Assembly: GCA_026399375.1 (NCBI GenBank)
Contig: JAPLRD010000193.1
Coordinates: 1 to 41,813, forward strand
Length of the DNA: 41,813 nt
Direction of reading: 5' to 3'
Source of the DNA: Pseudomonadota bacterium
GTDB lineage: Bacteria; Pseudomonadota; Gammaproteobacteria; Burkholderiales; SG8-39
Positions 9,641 through 17,544 of the stretch are shown here, piece by piece (within the stretch, counting starts at the first letter, position 1; the number at the start of each line of letters is the position of its first letter). The notes under the pieces are model-generated. The model did not search any database and was not told the DNA's origin. It worked only from the letters and a program-made list of their open reading frames with translations. The position numbers were made by a program, and so were the translations under genes.

Positions 9641-9680
9641 CTATTTCGTTTGGTATGGACTAATATAATGGTCTGGACAA
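9641..9680. promoter_or_regulatory. Divergent promoter with paired GntR/UTRA-type operator-like sites
   Basis: Two direct copies of a 12-mer, TGGTATGGACTA (9651-9662) and TGGTCTGGACAA (9669-9680), lie 18 bp apart. Both resemble the TGGTCTAGACCA operator of HutC/DasR/PhnF-type GntR regulators. A perfect TATAAT (9664-9669), with CTATTT 17 bp upstream, lies between and over them and could serve the plus-strand TPP gene. On the minus strand TTGTCC (9680-9675) could act as the -35 for ubiD. A repressor here could control both directions; the GntR gene at 3438-4196 is the obvious candidate. The pattern is seen; the regulator link is inference. Confidence 0.6.
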
Positions 9681-9756
9681 TACACACCTCGCCGGGACAG
9701 TGTCAATCCTTTCTGTCGCGCGGCGCTGGACCTGGTACCGAAGGGGAGGCAACGCG

Positions 9757-11397
9757 ATGGGAATGGTCAGCGGTTCGCAGATACTGGCACGCGCGCTGCG
9801 CATGCAGGGCGTCGACACGATGTTCTACCTGATGGGCGGTCCGATGATCGAGGCCGAAGCGCTCTGCATCAAGGAGGGGATCCGTTCGATCGATGTCCGC
9901 CACGAGCAGGCGGCTGCGATGATGGCGCATGCGTGGGGGCGGGTCACCCGCCGGATCGGCGTATGCATGGCAGCTTCCGGGCCGGGCGCCGCCAACCTCG
10001 TGACCGGCGTCGCCAACGCCTGGGCCGATGCTTCTCCGCTGCTGGCGATCGGCGGGGCCGCGCCTCTGGCGGCGTCAGGCAGGGGTGTGTTCCAGGAATG
10101 CGATCAACTGAGCATCTTCAAACCGATCACCAAATGGGCGGACCGTTGCATGGACCCGGCCCGCATTCCGGAGATGATCGCCACCGCCCTGCGCCAGGCG
10201 GGGACTGGGCGGCTTGGACCGGCCTATCTCGAAATGCCGGGCGATGTTTTGCACAAGGAGGTTGACGAAAACTCGATCGTCTATCGTGAGGGAAGCACCT
10301 CGATGAACCAAGCCCGCCTGAGCGGGGATCCTGACCGGATCCACGCTGCCATCAAGCTCCTGGGCGAAGCGGAGCGGCCGATCCTTGTGTGCGGCACGGG
10401 CATCATTTGGTCGGAGGCGAGCGCCGAGTTGCGGCGCTTTGTGGAACTGGCCGGCATTCCGTTTTACACCACGCCCCAGGGCCGCGGCGTGATCCCCGAT
10501 GATCACGCGCTATCCTGTCTGGCCGCACGCACGACGGCATTCAGCAAGGCCGACTGCATCCTGATCGTCGGCACGCGGATGAACTACATCAACGGTCATT
10601 TCACGGCACCGCGTTTCAGCGCGAATGCCAGGATCATCCAGGTCAATATAGATGCAGGCGAGATAGGCCTCACCCGCCCATGCGACGTCGGTATCGTTGG
10701 CGATGCGAAGGCGGTGCTAGAGCAGTTAATGGACGAGGCGCAGGGAAAGCTCGATTCCCGACGCTACTCGGCCTGGGTAGAGCAGTTGCAGGAGGTCGAC
10801 AGATCCAGGACGGCCGAGCAGGAGAAGCGGATGAGTTCTGGCGCGGTGCCAATTCACCCGTTGAGGCTGTGCAAGGAGGTTCGTGATTTCCTCGATCGCG
10901 ACGCATATCTGATTGTCGACGGTCAGGAGATACTGAACTACGGCCGCCAGTCGATTCCGACTTTCGAGCCGGGCCACCGTCTCAACTCGGGTACCTGGGG
11001 AACGATGGGCGTCGGTCTTCCATTCGGCTTGGGTGTCAAGGCGGCGCATCCGGGCAAGCAGGTGATGGTGCTCCACGGGGATGGCTCCTTCGGGCTGAAT
11101 GGCATGGAACTGGACACGGCCGTGCGGCACGGTCTCAATGTCGTGTGTGTGGTCAGCCTCAACGGCGGCTGGACCGCCGATCCGGATCGTGACAAGCCGG
11201 GCCGCGAACTTGGTTACACCCGCTACGACAGGATGGCCGAGGCGCTGGGCTGTCACGGCGAATATGTCGAGGAGCCCGGCCAGATCCGGCCGGCCCTAGA
11301 GCGTGCTTTCGCCGCCGGAAAACCGGCGCTGGTCAACGTCAAGACCGACTACCGCGCCCGCGCCACCACAGCGAAATTCTCGACCTATTCCACTTAA
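9757..11397 (+). CDS. Thiamine-diphosphate-dependent enzyme, acetolactate synthase/decarboxylase-like
   Basis: 546 aa from the ATG at 9757, chosen because AAGGGGAGG stands at 9741-9749; an upstream in-frame GTG-type start at 9700 has no comparable site. The domain order is that of the POX/ALS family: N-terminal PYR domain with catalytic Glu50 in RHEQAAAMM, a central nucleotide-binding-like domain, and a C-terminal PP domain with GDG at 441-443 followed by the Mg/ThDP motif ending in NGG. Members decarboxylate or condense 2-oxo acids, or cleave acyl-CoAs such as oxalyl-CoA. The product may be a C-C lyase or ligase acting in the same pathway as the divergent UbiD operon. The exact reaction cannot be read from sequence. 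Confidence 0.9.
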   Translation: MGMVSGSQILARALRMQGVDTMFYLMGGPMIEAEALCIKEGIRSIDVRHEQAAAMMAHAWGRVTRRIGVCMAASGPGAANLVTGVANAWADASPLLAIGGAAPLAASGRGVFQECDQLSIFKPITKWADRCMDPARIPEMIATALRQAGTGRLGPAYLEMPGDVLHKEVDENSIVYREGSTSMNQARLSGDPDRIHAAIKLLGEAERPILVCGTGIIWSEASAELRRFVELAGIPFYTTPQGRGVIPDDHALSCLAARTTAFSKADCILIVGTRMNYINGHFTAPRFSANARIIQVNIDAGEIGLTRPCDVGIVGDAKAVLEQLMDEAQGKLDSRRYSAWVEQLQEVDRSRTAEQEKRMSSGAVPIHPLRLCKEVRDFLDRDAYLIVDGQEILNYGRQSIPTFEPGHRLNSGTWGTMGVGLPFGLGVKAAHPGKQVMVLHGDGSFGLNGMELDTAVRHGLNVVCVVSLNGGWTADPDRDKPGRELGYTRYDRMAEALGCHGEYVEEPGQIRPALERAFAAGKPALVNVKTDYRARATTAKFSTYST

Positions 11398-11440
11398 ACA
11401 GGCAACAAAACGGGGTGGAAACGCGCAGCCGCGCGCCGCT

Positions 11441-11510
11441 CAACGTTTCGCTATGCGAACGTCATGCTTAAAATCTTGACAGCACTCGATGTGCCGGTAA
11501 TGATCGAAAG
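11441..11510 (+). promoter_or_regulatory. Palindrome plus sigma-70-like promoter, copy A of a repeated promoter module
   Basis: The near-palindrome GTTTCGCTATGCGAAC (11445-11460) is followed by TTGACA (11476-11481), a 16-bp gap and TAATGA (11498-11503). The same arrangement with the same spacing recurs at 14964-15033; by hand count 50 of 70 positions are identical without gaps. It lies 105 bp before the hydratase gene. A palindrome just upstream of the -35 suits an activator. The arms resemble IclR-type half-sites, but which regulator binds is not known. Confidence 0.6.
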
Positions 11511-11615
11511 CACGCGCGGCGCACAGAGTATTCGCGCCCGAGGCCACATCGAAACCTGGAGTGCGGCTAGTCCGACAGAGTTCGCCCTTCGTTTCGGCCA
11601 CATAAGGCAGCAGCA

Positions 11616-12071
11616 ATGAGCGAACTCATCACGCCAGAAGTCCGCGCCTGGATCGGCCGCGTAGAGCCGACGCCACGGGTCGAGGTCACGCGCCGGGACA
11701 TCATCAAATACTCCGTCGCTACCGGACAGCGCCAGCCGAAGTACCTGCGCGGCGACGAGGCGCCGCCGATGTTCCTGTTCGGCGCCTTGCGTGAAATCGT
11801 GCCGATCGACGCACTCGGACCGGACGGAATACAGACCTCGTCGATGATGCCGGAACTTCCGCTCAAACGCATCATGGCCGGCGGTACGAAGACCCGCTAT
11901 ACGCGGCCCGTCAGGTCCGGGGACGTGCTCGTGGGCAAGCGCACCCTGGCGGACATCTATTCGAAACAAGGATCGGGCGGCCCTTTGATCTTTGTGGTGG
12001 TCGAAATCGAGATCGAGACCGAAGCGGGCGAGACTATCATGCGGGAAACCCAGACACGGATCGTGAGGTGA
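11616..12071 (+). CDS. FAS1-like dehydratase-domain (MaoC N-half) protein
   Basis: 151 aa, resembling the N-terminal hot-dog half of two-domain MaoC/hydratase-2 enzymes (ALREIVPIDALGPDG, KTRYTRPVRSGD, EIEIETEAGE). Together with the next gene, which overlaps by 4 bp, it would form the two-subunit equivalent of a mesaconyl-CoA or other enoyl-CoA hydratase. In such pairs this half usually lacks the catalytic Asp/His and completes the substrate tunnel. It is the first gene behind promoter copy A and leads the operon FAS1-like hydratase, MaoC, selenoprotein. AAGGCAG precedes the ATG. Hydration of a 2-enoyl-CoA, or the reverse dehydration, is the expected role. Confidence 0.82.
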   Translation: MSELITPEVRAWIGRVEPTPRVEVTRRDIIKYSVATGQRQPKYLRGDEAPPMFLFGALREIVPIDALGPDGIQTSSMMPELPLKRIMAGGTKTRYTRPVRSGDVLVGKRTLADIYSKQGSGGPLIFVVVEIEIETEAGETIMRETQTRIVR

Positions 12072-12490
12072 ACATCATGCCGAGACTTCAGGACATCCGG
12101 GTGGGGGACGAGTTGCCGGGGCGGGTCTTCAAACCCACCAATGTTTCGCTGTTTCTCTATAACGCCGCCATCTGGAATGCGCACCGCATCCACTACGACG
12201 AGCCCTACGCAACCGGAGTGGAGAAGCACCCGGCGATCGTCATCGACGGTCCGCTGCAGGGGGACTGGCTGACGCAGGCGGCCGTCAATTGGGCGGGCGA
12301 CGACGGCCAACTGATGGAATTCGAGTATTCGAACCGCAAAGCTTGTTACCTTGGCGCGAGCCTGACTTCGGGCGGCGTAGTCAAGGCGGTGGACGCGGCG
12401 AGCGGCAACGTCACGCTAGAGCTTTTCATCAAGGACGAAGATGGGGCAGTCACTTCACCCGGAAGCGCGGTCGTTCATTTTTCAAAATGA
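12068..12490 (+). CDS. MaoC-family (R)-specific enoyl-CoA hydratase/dehydratase subunit
   Basis: A 140-aa hot-dog protein. The segment NAHRIHYDEPYA matches the hydratase-2 motif in which an Asp and a His act on water addition to a trans-2-enoyl-CoA. The GTG start at 12068 overlaps the upstream stop codon; an ATG at 12077 would remove three residues. It should act with the FAS1-like subunit just before it. The selenoprotein gene follows 53 bp later behind a strong Shine-Dalgarno, so the three genes are probably one transcript. The acyl group is unknown. Confidence 0.85.
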   Translation: MNIMPRLQDIRVGDELPGRVFKPTNVSLFLYNAAIWNAHRIHYDEPYATGVEKHPAIVIDGPLQGDWLTQAAVNWAGDDGQLMEFEYSNRKACYLGASLTSGGVVKAVDAASGNVTLELFIKDEDGAVTSPGSAVVHFSK

Positions 12491-12543
12491 CATGCGCGCG
12501 GCATCGGAGTCGAGCGCATCCACACGAGGGAGGAGGGGAAATC

Positions 12544-13422
12544 ATGGCGACCTACGTACGCTATATCGATAGAATCCGGGAGTACTACCTGTCGAAGTAC
12601 AACAATCCCTACCGCTGGGCGCACTTCGAGGATGTTCCATTTACGCCATTGAAGAAGCCCCTGGCCGAAAGCCGGGTCGTGCTTGTCACGACCAGCCAGA
12701 CTACGGCCCGCAACGTGGAGCGAAAGGAAAGCGACGGCATGCAGAACGCAGGCGGCATGTACTCCCTTGCGGTGGATACGCCGCTGGATCTCCTGTACAG
12801 CCCTGCGGACAACTACGACACCGCCGCGACGACGCTGGACGACGTGAACGCCTTCTATCCGACTTCGCGACTGCATGAGGCGGTCGCCTCCGGCCGCATA
12901 GGAAGCCTGACCGAACGCTTCCATGGCGTCTACAACGCCTACAGTCATCGTCGTACCCGCGAGCGGGACATACCGGCGGTGCTTGAACGCTGCCGCGAGG
13001 ACGGCGCCGACGTGGCGGTACTGACCCCGGTTTGACCGGTTTGCCACCAGACCGTGAGTCTGGTTGCCCGACATCTGGAGGCAAACGGCATTTCCACAGT
13101 CGTATTCGGCGCCGCGCGCGACATCGTCGAGCATGTCGGCGTTCCGCGCTTCGTGCACAGCGATTTTCCGCTCGGCAGCCCGTGCGGCGAACCGCACAAC
13201 GCGGCGCAGCAGCGGGAGGTGCTGGAGATCGGGTTCAAACTGCTGGAACGGGCGTTCGTGCCGCGCACGACGGTGCAGACGCCATTCCGATGGAGCAAAG
13301 GCGAAGTCTGGAAGGATCTCGTATTCACGCCCGAGCAACCCTACCAATCACCCGAGGCCGAGCGGGAATGGCTGGAGAGGAAGGAGCATTACCGCAAGCT
13401 CAGGGCCGAAGGAAACGTATAG
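12544..13422 (+). CDS. Selenoprotein, glycine/sarcosine/betaine/D-proline reductase B family, copy 1 (TGA at codon 164 = Sec)
   Basis: A 292-residue product if the in-frame TGA at 13033-13035 is read as selenocysteine. The frame is open before and after it, and the protein context is continuous: VLTPV-U-PVCHQTVSLVARHLE. This puts U164 in a UxxC redox motif with Cys167. The C-terminal half follows the GrdB/PrdB pattern: redox motif, a helix, GISTVV, then PRFVHSDFPLGSPCGEP. AGGAGGGG at 12531-12538 supports the ATG at 12544. A perfect hairpin begins 10 nt after the TGA (see SECIS entry). GrdB and PrdB cleave C-N bonds using selenol chemistry in clostridial Stickland fermentation; here the gene follows two enoyl-CoA hydratase subunits and no reductase partners are visible. 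So the family and Sec decoding are well supported, but the substrate and reaction are unknown. Gene callers would split it at 13035. Confidence 0.88.
13046..13064 (+). promoter_or_regulatory. Bacterial SECIS-like hairpin of selenoprotein copy 1
   Basis: ACCAGAC (13046-13052), loop CGTGA (13053-13057), GTCTGGT (13058-13064): a perfect 7-bp stem starting 10 nt after the TGA at 13033-13035. Bacterial SECIS elements sit just downstream of the UGA, about 11 nt from the apical hairpin in E. coli fdhF, and present a GU in the loop to SelB; both features are met. It lies inside coding sequence (CHQTVSL). Confidence 0.85.
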
Positions 13423-13570
13423 GGTGCACGGCGCTTTCCGTGATATCCGGACCGGAAAGTCATTGAGCCGGGCTTGCATCTTCGGTCGCTTCCGGCCGCA
13501 GGCGTCGAATACTGGCGCGATGCCCGGATCGGACCGGGGACCAGCCGCGCAGCGGTGAAATCCCGCGGCG

Positions 13571-14761
13571 TCAGATGATTCCCGAGCTTCGCAGCCGTTC
13601 TATCTCCTTCGCCGAATAGCCGATTTCCTCCAAGACCGCTGCGGAGTGTTCGCCAGGCGTCGGGGCGCGACCGCGGATCGACCCCGGCGTGTCGGACAGG
13701 CGGATCGGCGTGTCCACCACAGGCGCCGGCTGAGGCATGCCGGGGTAAGCGAGTTCGCGCAGGATGCCGCTGGCGCGGATGTGCGCATCGTCGAGTGCCT
13801 CCTGCGGGCTGTGCACCGGGCCCGCTGGAATGCGCGCGGCGTCGAATGCTTTGAGCACTTCTTCGCGCGTGCGGGTTGCGCACCATGCCTGCAGGCGTTC
13901 GCTTACCAGATGTGCGTTGTCGCCACGGCCTAGATCGTCCTTGAACTTCGGATCTGCGAGCCAGTCGTCGGCGCCCAGCATCTTGCAGAACTTCTCCCAC
14001 AAGGGCTGGCCCACCACCTGGGCAATCAGCCAGCGGTCGTCCGAACACTTGAACAGGTCGGCAGGTGCGGAAGAATAGCCGAGGTTGCCCTGAGGGATCC
14101 GATTCGGCTTGGTAATCGCCTGTTCCATCAGGATCGTATTCGAAATCGTGAGTGCGGTCGTCAGGAGCGAACCGCTGACTTCCTGGCCACGCCCGGTGCG
14201 CTCGCGGGCGAGCAGCGCGAGGATTGCGCCGAAGGCCGCGGAAATCGCCGTCGAGTAATCGACATACGCGGCGAGGGCGCGGCGCGGGGCACCGGGTTCT
14301 CCGTTCAGATATACCGCGCCCGACATGCACTGGGCAATGCCGTCGAAACCGACCTTGTGCGCGTTGGGCCCCGTGTGTCCGTAGGCGTTGGTGGTAACCA
14401 GGATGATGCGGGGATTGATCGCCGACACGGTCGCGTAATCCAAGCCCATGGATTTGAGCGTCGACGCGGGCAGGTTGGCAACGACGATGTCGCTGCGAGC
14501 GAGCAGTTTGCGCACGATCTCGCGGCCGTCGGGGGAAGTCGGGTCCAGGCTCAGAGAGCGCTTGCCGCGGTTCACCTGCATGAACATGGGGCCTTCGCCG
14601 CTTTCGGCTAGCGGCAGGATGAAACGGTCCTCGCTGCCACCGACCCTGTCGACGCGGATCACGTCGGCGCCGTGATCCGCGAGCAGGGCGCCGCAAAACG
14701 GCCCGGCGATAAAACGACCGAAGTCGAGGACGCGGATTCCGGAAAGCACACCTTCAGTCAT
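13571..14761 (-). CDS. Class III (CaiB/BaiF/formyl-CoA-transferase) CoA-transferase
   Basis: 396 aa from the ATG at 14761, which has GGAG 8 nt upstream; an open extension to 14824 lacks such a site. The start MTEGVLSGIRVLDFGRF and FIAGPFCGALLADHGADVI are typical of the family. An Asp at residue 168 (AYVDYSTA) sits where the catalytic aspartate that forms the mixed anhydride/CoA-thioester lies, before RERTGRGQEV. It transfers CoA from a donor thioester to a carboxylic acid without ATP. It is divergent from selenoprotein copy 2 and convergent with copy 1, so it lies inside the selenoprotein locus but on its own transcript. It probably activates the acid imported by the neighbouring TRAP system; this is inference. 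Confidence 0.9.
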   Translation of the reverse strand: MTEGVLSGIRVLDFGRFIAGPFCGALLADHGADVIRVDRVGGSEDRFILPLAESGEGPMFMQVNRGKRSLSLDPTSPDGREIVRKLLARSDIVVANLPASTLKSMGLDYATVSAINPRIILVTTNAYGHTGPNAHKVGFDGIAQCMSGAVYLNGEPGAPRRALAAYVDYSTAISAAFGAILALLARERTGRGQEVSGSLLTTALTISNTILMEQAITKPNRIPQGNLGYSSAPADLFKCSDDRWLIAQVVGQPLWEKFCKMLGADDWLADPKFKDDLGRGDNAHLVSERLQAWCATRTREEVLKAFDAARIPAGPVHSPQEALDDAHIRASGILRELAYPGMPQPAPVVDTPIRLSDTPGSIRGRAPTPGEHSAAVLEEIGYSAKEIERLRSSGII

Positions 14762-14963
14762 AGTCTCAACTCCATTTTTTTGCGCTGTGATTCGAAATCG
14801 CATACAAAACCACATCCGGGGCAAGTCAACGGTTCACAGCGAACCAGAGACCCATGCGCAAAGATACCGCATTCGGTGTCGAAGTCGTTCGCTTTCTCGG
14901 TGTGTCGGGATGTGGCAGTACGAACCCCAAAAAATCTTATCACGCGACTGCCGGCGGAAAGAT

Positions 14964-15033
14964 CAATGTTTCTCTATGCGAACGCTAGTTTGGAATTCTT
15001 GACACCGCTTGAGTGGCCGGTGATCATCAAAAT
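14964..15033 (+). promoter_or_regulatory. Palindrome plus promoter, copy B of the repeated promoter module
   Basis: GTTTCTCTATGCGAAC (14968-14983) followed by TTGACA (14999-15004) and a -10-like TGATCA after 16 bp, colinear with copy A at 11441-11510. It points toward selenoprotein copy 2, about 190 bp downstream, and lies in the 457-bp gap between the divergent CoA-transferase and that gene. The rest of the gap shows nothing I can name. Sharing it with copy A suggests one regulator controls both units. Confidence 0.6.
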
Positions 15034-15218
15034 TGCGATAGGGGCGCGCGACATTGCAGGGTTTGTCTTTGCCTCAGGTAAAGCATGATACGGGCTGTGT
15101 CCCAGCCGGGTGATGATCGCGTGCAGGGAGGAGTGCCTTGGGGCCCATGACTGGTGTGCATTTCGGATCATGCGGCAAGGACAGGTGTCATTTCATTGTG
15201 ACCGGGAAGGAGGAAGGT

Positions 15219-16097
15219 ATGTCAGGTTTTGTACGCTATATAGAAAGGGTGCGGGAATACTATCTCCCGCAATACAAGAATCCGTATAAGTGGGCGCACT
15301 TCGAAGACGTTCCGTTTGCGCCGTTGAAGAAGCCGCTGGCGGAAAGCCGGGTCGTGCTGATTTCGACCAGCGAGATTACGGAACGGGGCGCCGAGCGTGA
15401 AGGCGGCGACGACCGGCAGAGCGGAGGGGGAGTCTACACCATCGACGCCGATGTGCCCGTGGAGCAACTTTATAGCCCGACGCACAGCTACGACAAGTAT
15501 GCGACGACGCTGGAAGACGTGGGGGCATTCTATCCGGCGGCGGCGCTGCACGAGGCGGTCAAGGCCGGCCGCATAGGCAGTCTGACAAAGCGCTTCCACG
15601 GGGTCTACAACGCCTACAGCCAGAGACGCACGCGTGAAACGGACGTGGTTGAAGCGCTCAGACGCTGCCGTGAAGACGGCGCGGATGTCGCCGTACTAAC
15701 CCCGGTTTGACCGGTATGCCACCAGACCGTGAGTCTGGTTGCCCGGCATCTGGAGGAAAACGGGATTCCCACCGTAGTGTTTGCTGCGGCGCGCGACATC
15801 GTCGAGCACGTCGGTGTTCCGCGTCTGGTGCATAGCGACTTCCCGCTCGGCAGTCCCTGCGGCGAGCCGCACAATGCGGCGCAGCAGCGGGAGGTCCTGG
15901 AGATGGGATTCAAGCTGCTGGAGCGTGCGTTCGTGCCGCGCACCACGGTGCAGACGCCGTACCAGTGGAGCAAGGGCGACGCGTGGAAAGATCTGGTGTT
16001 TACGCCGGAGCAACCTTTCCAGACGCCCGAAGTCGAGAAAGAGTGGCTGGCAAGGAAAGAGCATTACCGCAAGCTCAAAGCCGAGGGAAAGCGATAG
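15219..16097 (+). CDS. Selenoprotein, glycine/sarcosine/betaine/D-proline reductase B family, copy 2 (TGA at codon 164 = Sec)
   Basis: This paralogue of the gene at 12544 has exactly the same length, 292 codons, and is clearly similar end to end (FVRYIERVREYYL, WAHFEDVPFAPLKKPLAESR, GVYNAYSQRRTRE). The in-frame TGA at 15708-15710 again falls at codon 164 in LTPV-U-PVCHQTVSLVARHLE. GGAAGGAGGAAGG at 15205-15217 sets the start. The hairpin after the TGA is identical to that of copy 1. The gene stands behind promoter copy B and is followed, 241 bp later, by a TRAP transporter, suggesting import of its substrate. The divergent flanks show that this is an old duplication and not an assembly echo. 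Whether the two form a heteromer or act on different substrates cannot be seen. No selA, selB, selC or selD lies in the window. Confidence 0.88.
15721..15739 (+). promoter_or_regulatory. Bacterial SECIS-like hairpin of selenoprotein copy 2
   Basis: ACCAGAC (15721-15727), CGTGA loop (15728-15732), GTCTGGT (15733-15739), 10 nt after the TGA. A lower stem can also form: ATGCC (15716-15720) pairs with GGCAT (15745-15749) across a bulge, giving a longer element than in copy 1. Sequence and spacing of the apical hairpin are identical to copy 1. Confidence 0.85.
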
Positions 16098-16338
16098 AGC
16101 GCACGGCGCAGGAAGGAGTGCAATGCACCCTTTTCTGCGCCTTCCAAAGGCACAGGGCGTAATTCCGGACCACGGGGATGGGTTCGCAGGCGAGGCCGTA
16201 CCTCCGGGGGCAATTTGACGCGGAACTGGCGGCGGAATTCGCATGCGATGGCGGGGCGGCATCAAAACAATCATCAGGCTAGATGAGTATTCAAAAAGAT
16301 AGCTGTACCGGAAAAATTATCTCAACGAGGAGGCGAAA

Positions 16339-17370
16339 ATGAATTTCAAACTTTTTTCGGGAAAAGTGCTCCAGGCGGGCGCGATTCTGTCGCTGATCAT
16401 AGGCGGATTGGCGGCATCCGGTCAGGCGCTGGCACAGACTACCGAATTGAAACTCGGCTTGTACCAGTCTGAAACTCACATGTTCGTGAAGGTCGCCAAC
16501 AAGGTTCTTCCTGAACTGGAACAGAGGACACAAGGTCGCTACAAGTTCGGCGTGTACGCATCCGAGGTGATAGGCAAAGCGGCGGAACAGTTGGATCTGA
16601 CCAACCGCGGCCTGGTGTTCGCGAACCTCATGTGCACCTGCTACTACCCCGGAACCTTTCCCCTGTTCAACATCGAAACGCTGCCGATCTGGAGCCAGGG
16701 AGTCAAAGGCGTCGAAGCCGCGTACAAGGGCGGCCTGAACAAGCTCTACGAGGAATACCTGCATTCGAGGGGGCTGAAAAACGTGGGTTTCGTGGGCGCC
16801 ACGGCGTTTTCGGTGCGGTCGCTGGGAATGAAGAAGAAGGCTGTTCATCTGCCCACTGATTTCAAGGGGTTGAAGGTGCGCACCCTGGGGCTGGAACGGG
16901 TTCCGGTTCAGGTGAACGGCGGCGCCGTCATGAGCGTTGCGATGCCGGAGGTATACGAGGCTTTGTCGCGCAACATGATCAGCGGAATGATGGCGCAGGA
17001 GTCGAACTGGATCGACTGGAAGCTGTACGAAGTGCTCGACTACATCACATTCCTGGATTTGACGACATCCCCGATGAGCCTCGTGTACAGCATATCGGAC
17101 ATGAACAAGATACCGGAAGCCGACCGCAAGATTGTGCTGGAAGTCCTCAACAAGTTCAACGACACTCTGGCTACCGAATACGGCAAATTTATGGATGATG
17201 GGCGGGTATTCCTGAGCACCAAGTGGAAAGGAAAGGTCGTCAATTTGACACCCGCGGAGAGGCAGGCGTTCATCAAGAGCGCGGAGACCGAGGGCATGAA
17301 GCAGTTTCTGGAAAAAGCCGGAGACATGGGGCCGAAAGCGATCGAAATCGTGAAGAAATACAATCCCTGA
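16339..17370 (+). CDS. dctP: TRAP transporter substrate-binding protein DctP
   Basis: 343 aa, with a signal peptide (MNFKLFSGKV, hydrophobic core, cleavage near QALAQT at about residue 32). The mature part reads as a DctP/SBP: YKFGVYASEVIGKA near the ligand site, DFKGLKVRTLG with the conserved Arg that usually clamps a carboxylate, and a C-terminal helix. GAGGAGGCG precedes the ATG. It collects a small acid in the periplasm for the DctQM permease encoded next. It is 241 bp after selenoprotein copy 2; no clear separate promoter was seen in that gap, so read-through from copy B is possible. Confidence 0.93.
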   Translation: MNFKLFSGKVLQAGAILSLIIGGLAASGQALAQTTELKLGLYQSETHMFVKVANKVLPELEQRTQGRYKFGVYASEVIGKAAEQLDLTNRGLVFANLMCTCYYPGTFPLFNIETLPIWSQGVKGVEAAYKGGLNKLYEEYLHSRGLKNVGFVGATAFSVRSLGMKKKAVHLPTDFKGLKVRTLGLERVPVQVNGGAVMSVAMPEVYEALSRNMISGMMAQESNWIDWKLYEVLDYITFLDLTTSPMSLVYSISDMNKIPEADRKIVLEVLNKFNDTLATEYGKFMDDGRVFLSTKWKGKVVNLTPAERQAFIKSAETEGMKQFLEKAGDMGPKAIEIVKKYNP

Positions 17371-17544
17371 TCCGGTCTGGTGCCGCGCGCGGAATGTTCC
17401 GGAAGATCAATCGTCCGCGGCGCCGGCAAGCGTCGCCTGCGCTTGAAGCGCACGCCCCTGGGGCCTGTGCAATATCAGCGGCCGTGAGCTTGTCTTGACA
17501 ATTCCAAGGTAAATTTCAGCCGGTCATAAAGAGGGGAGGTGCGC

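Noticed and set aside
8114-9832. Long open frame (over 570 codons) on the strand opposite ubiD
   Set aside because: Shadow of a high-GC gene; no family features, no ribosome site, and low-complexity His/Arg/Gln composition.
13033-13035. TGA taken as a true stop, giving a truncated gene plus a second small gene starting at GTG 13054
   Set aside because: The frame and family similarity continue without break, the second part has no ribosome site, and the paralogue has the same TGA with the same hairpin.
12544-16097. The two selenoprotein genes as an assembly duplicate
   Set aside because: They differ at many codons and have different flanks, so both are real.
16238-16249. TTCGCATGCGAT before dctP as a third copy of the GTTTC/GCGAAC palindrome
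   Set aside because: Only the GC-rich core is shared; spacing and flanks do not match copies A and B.
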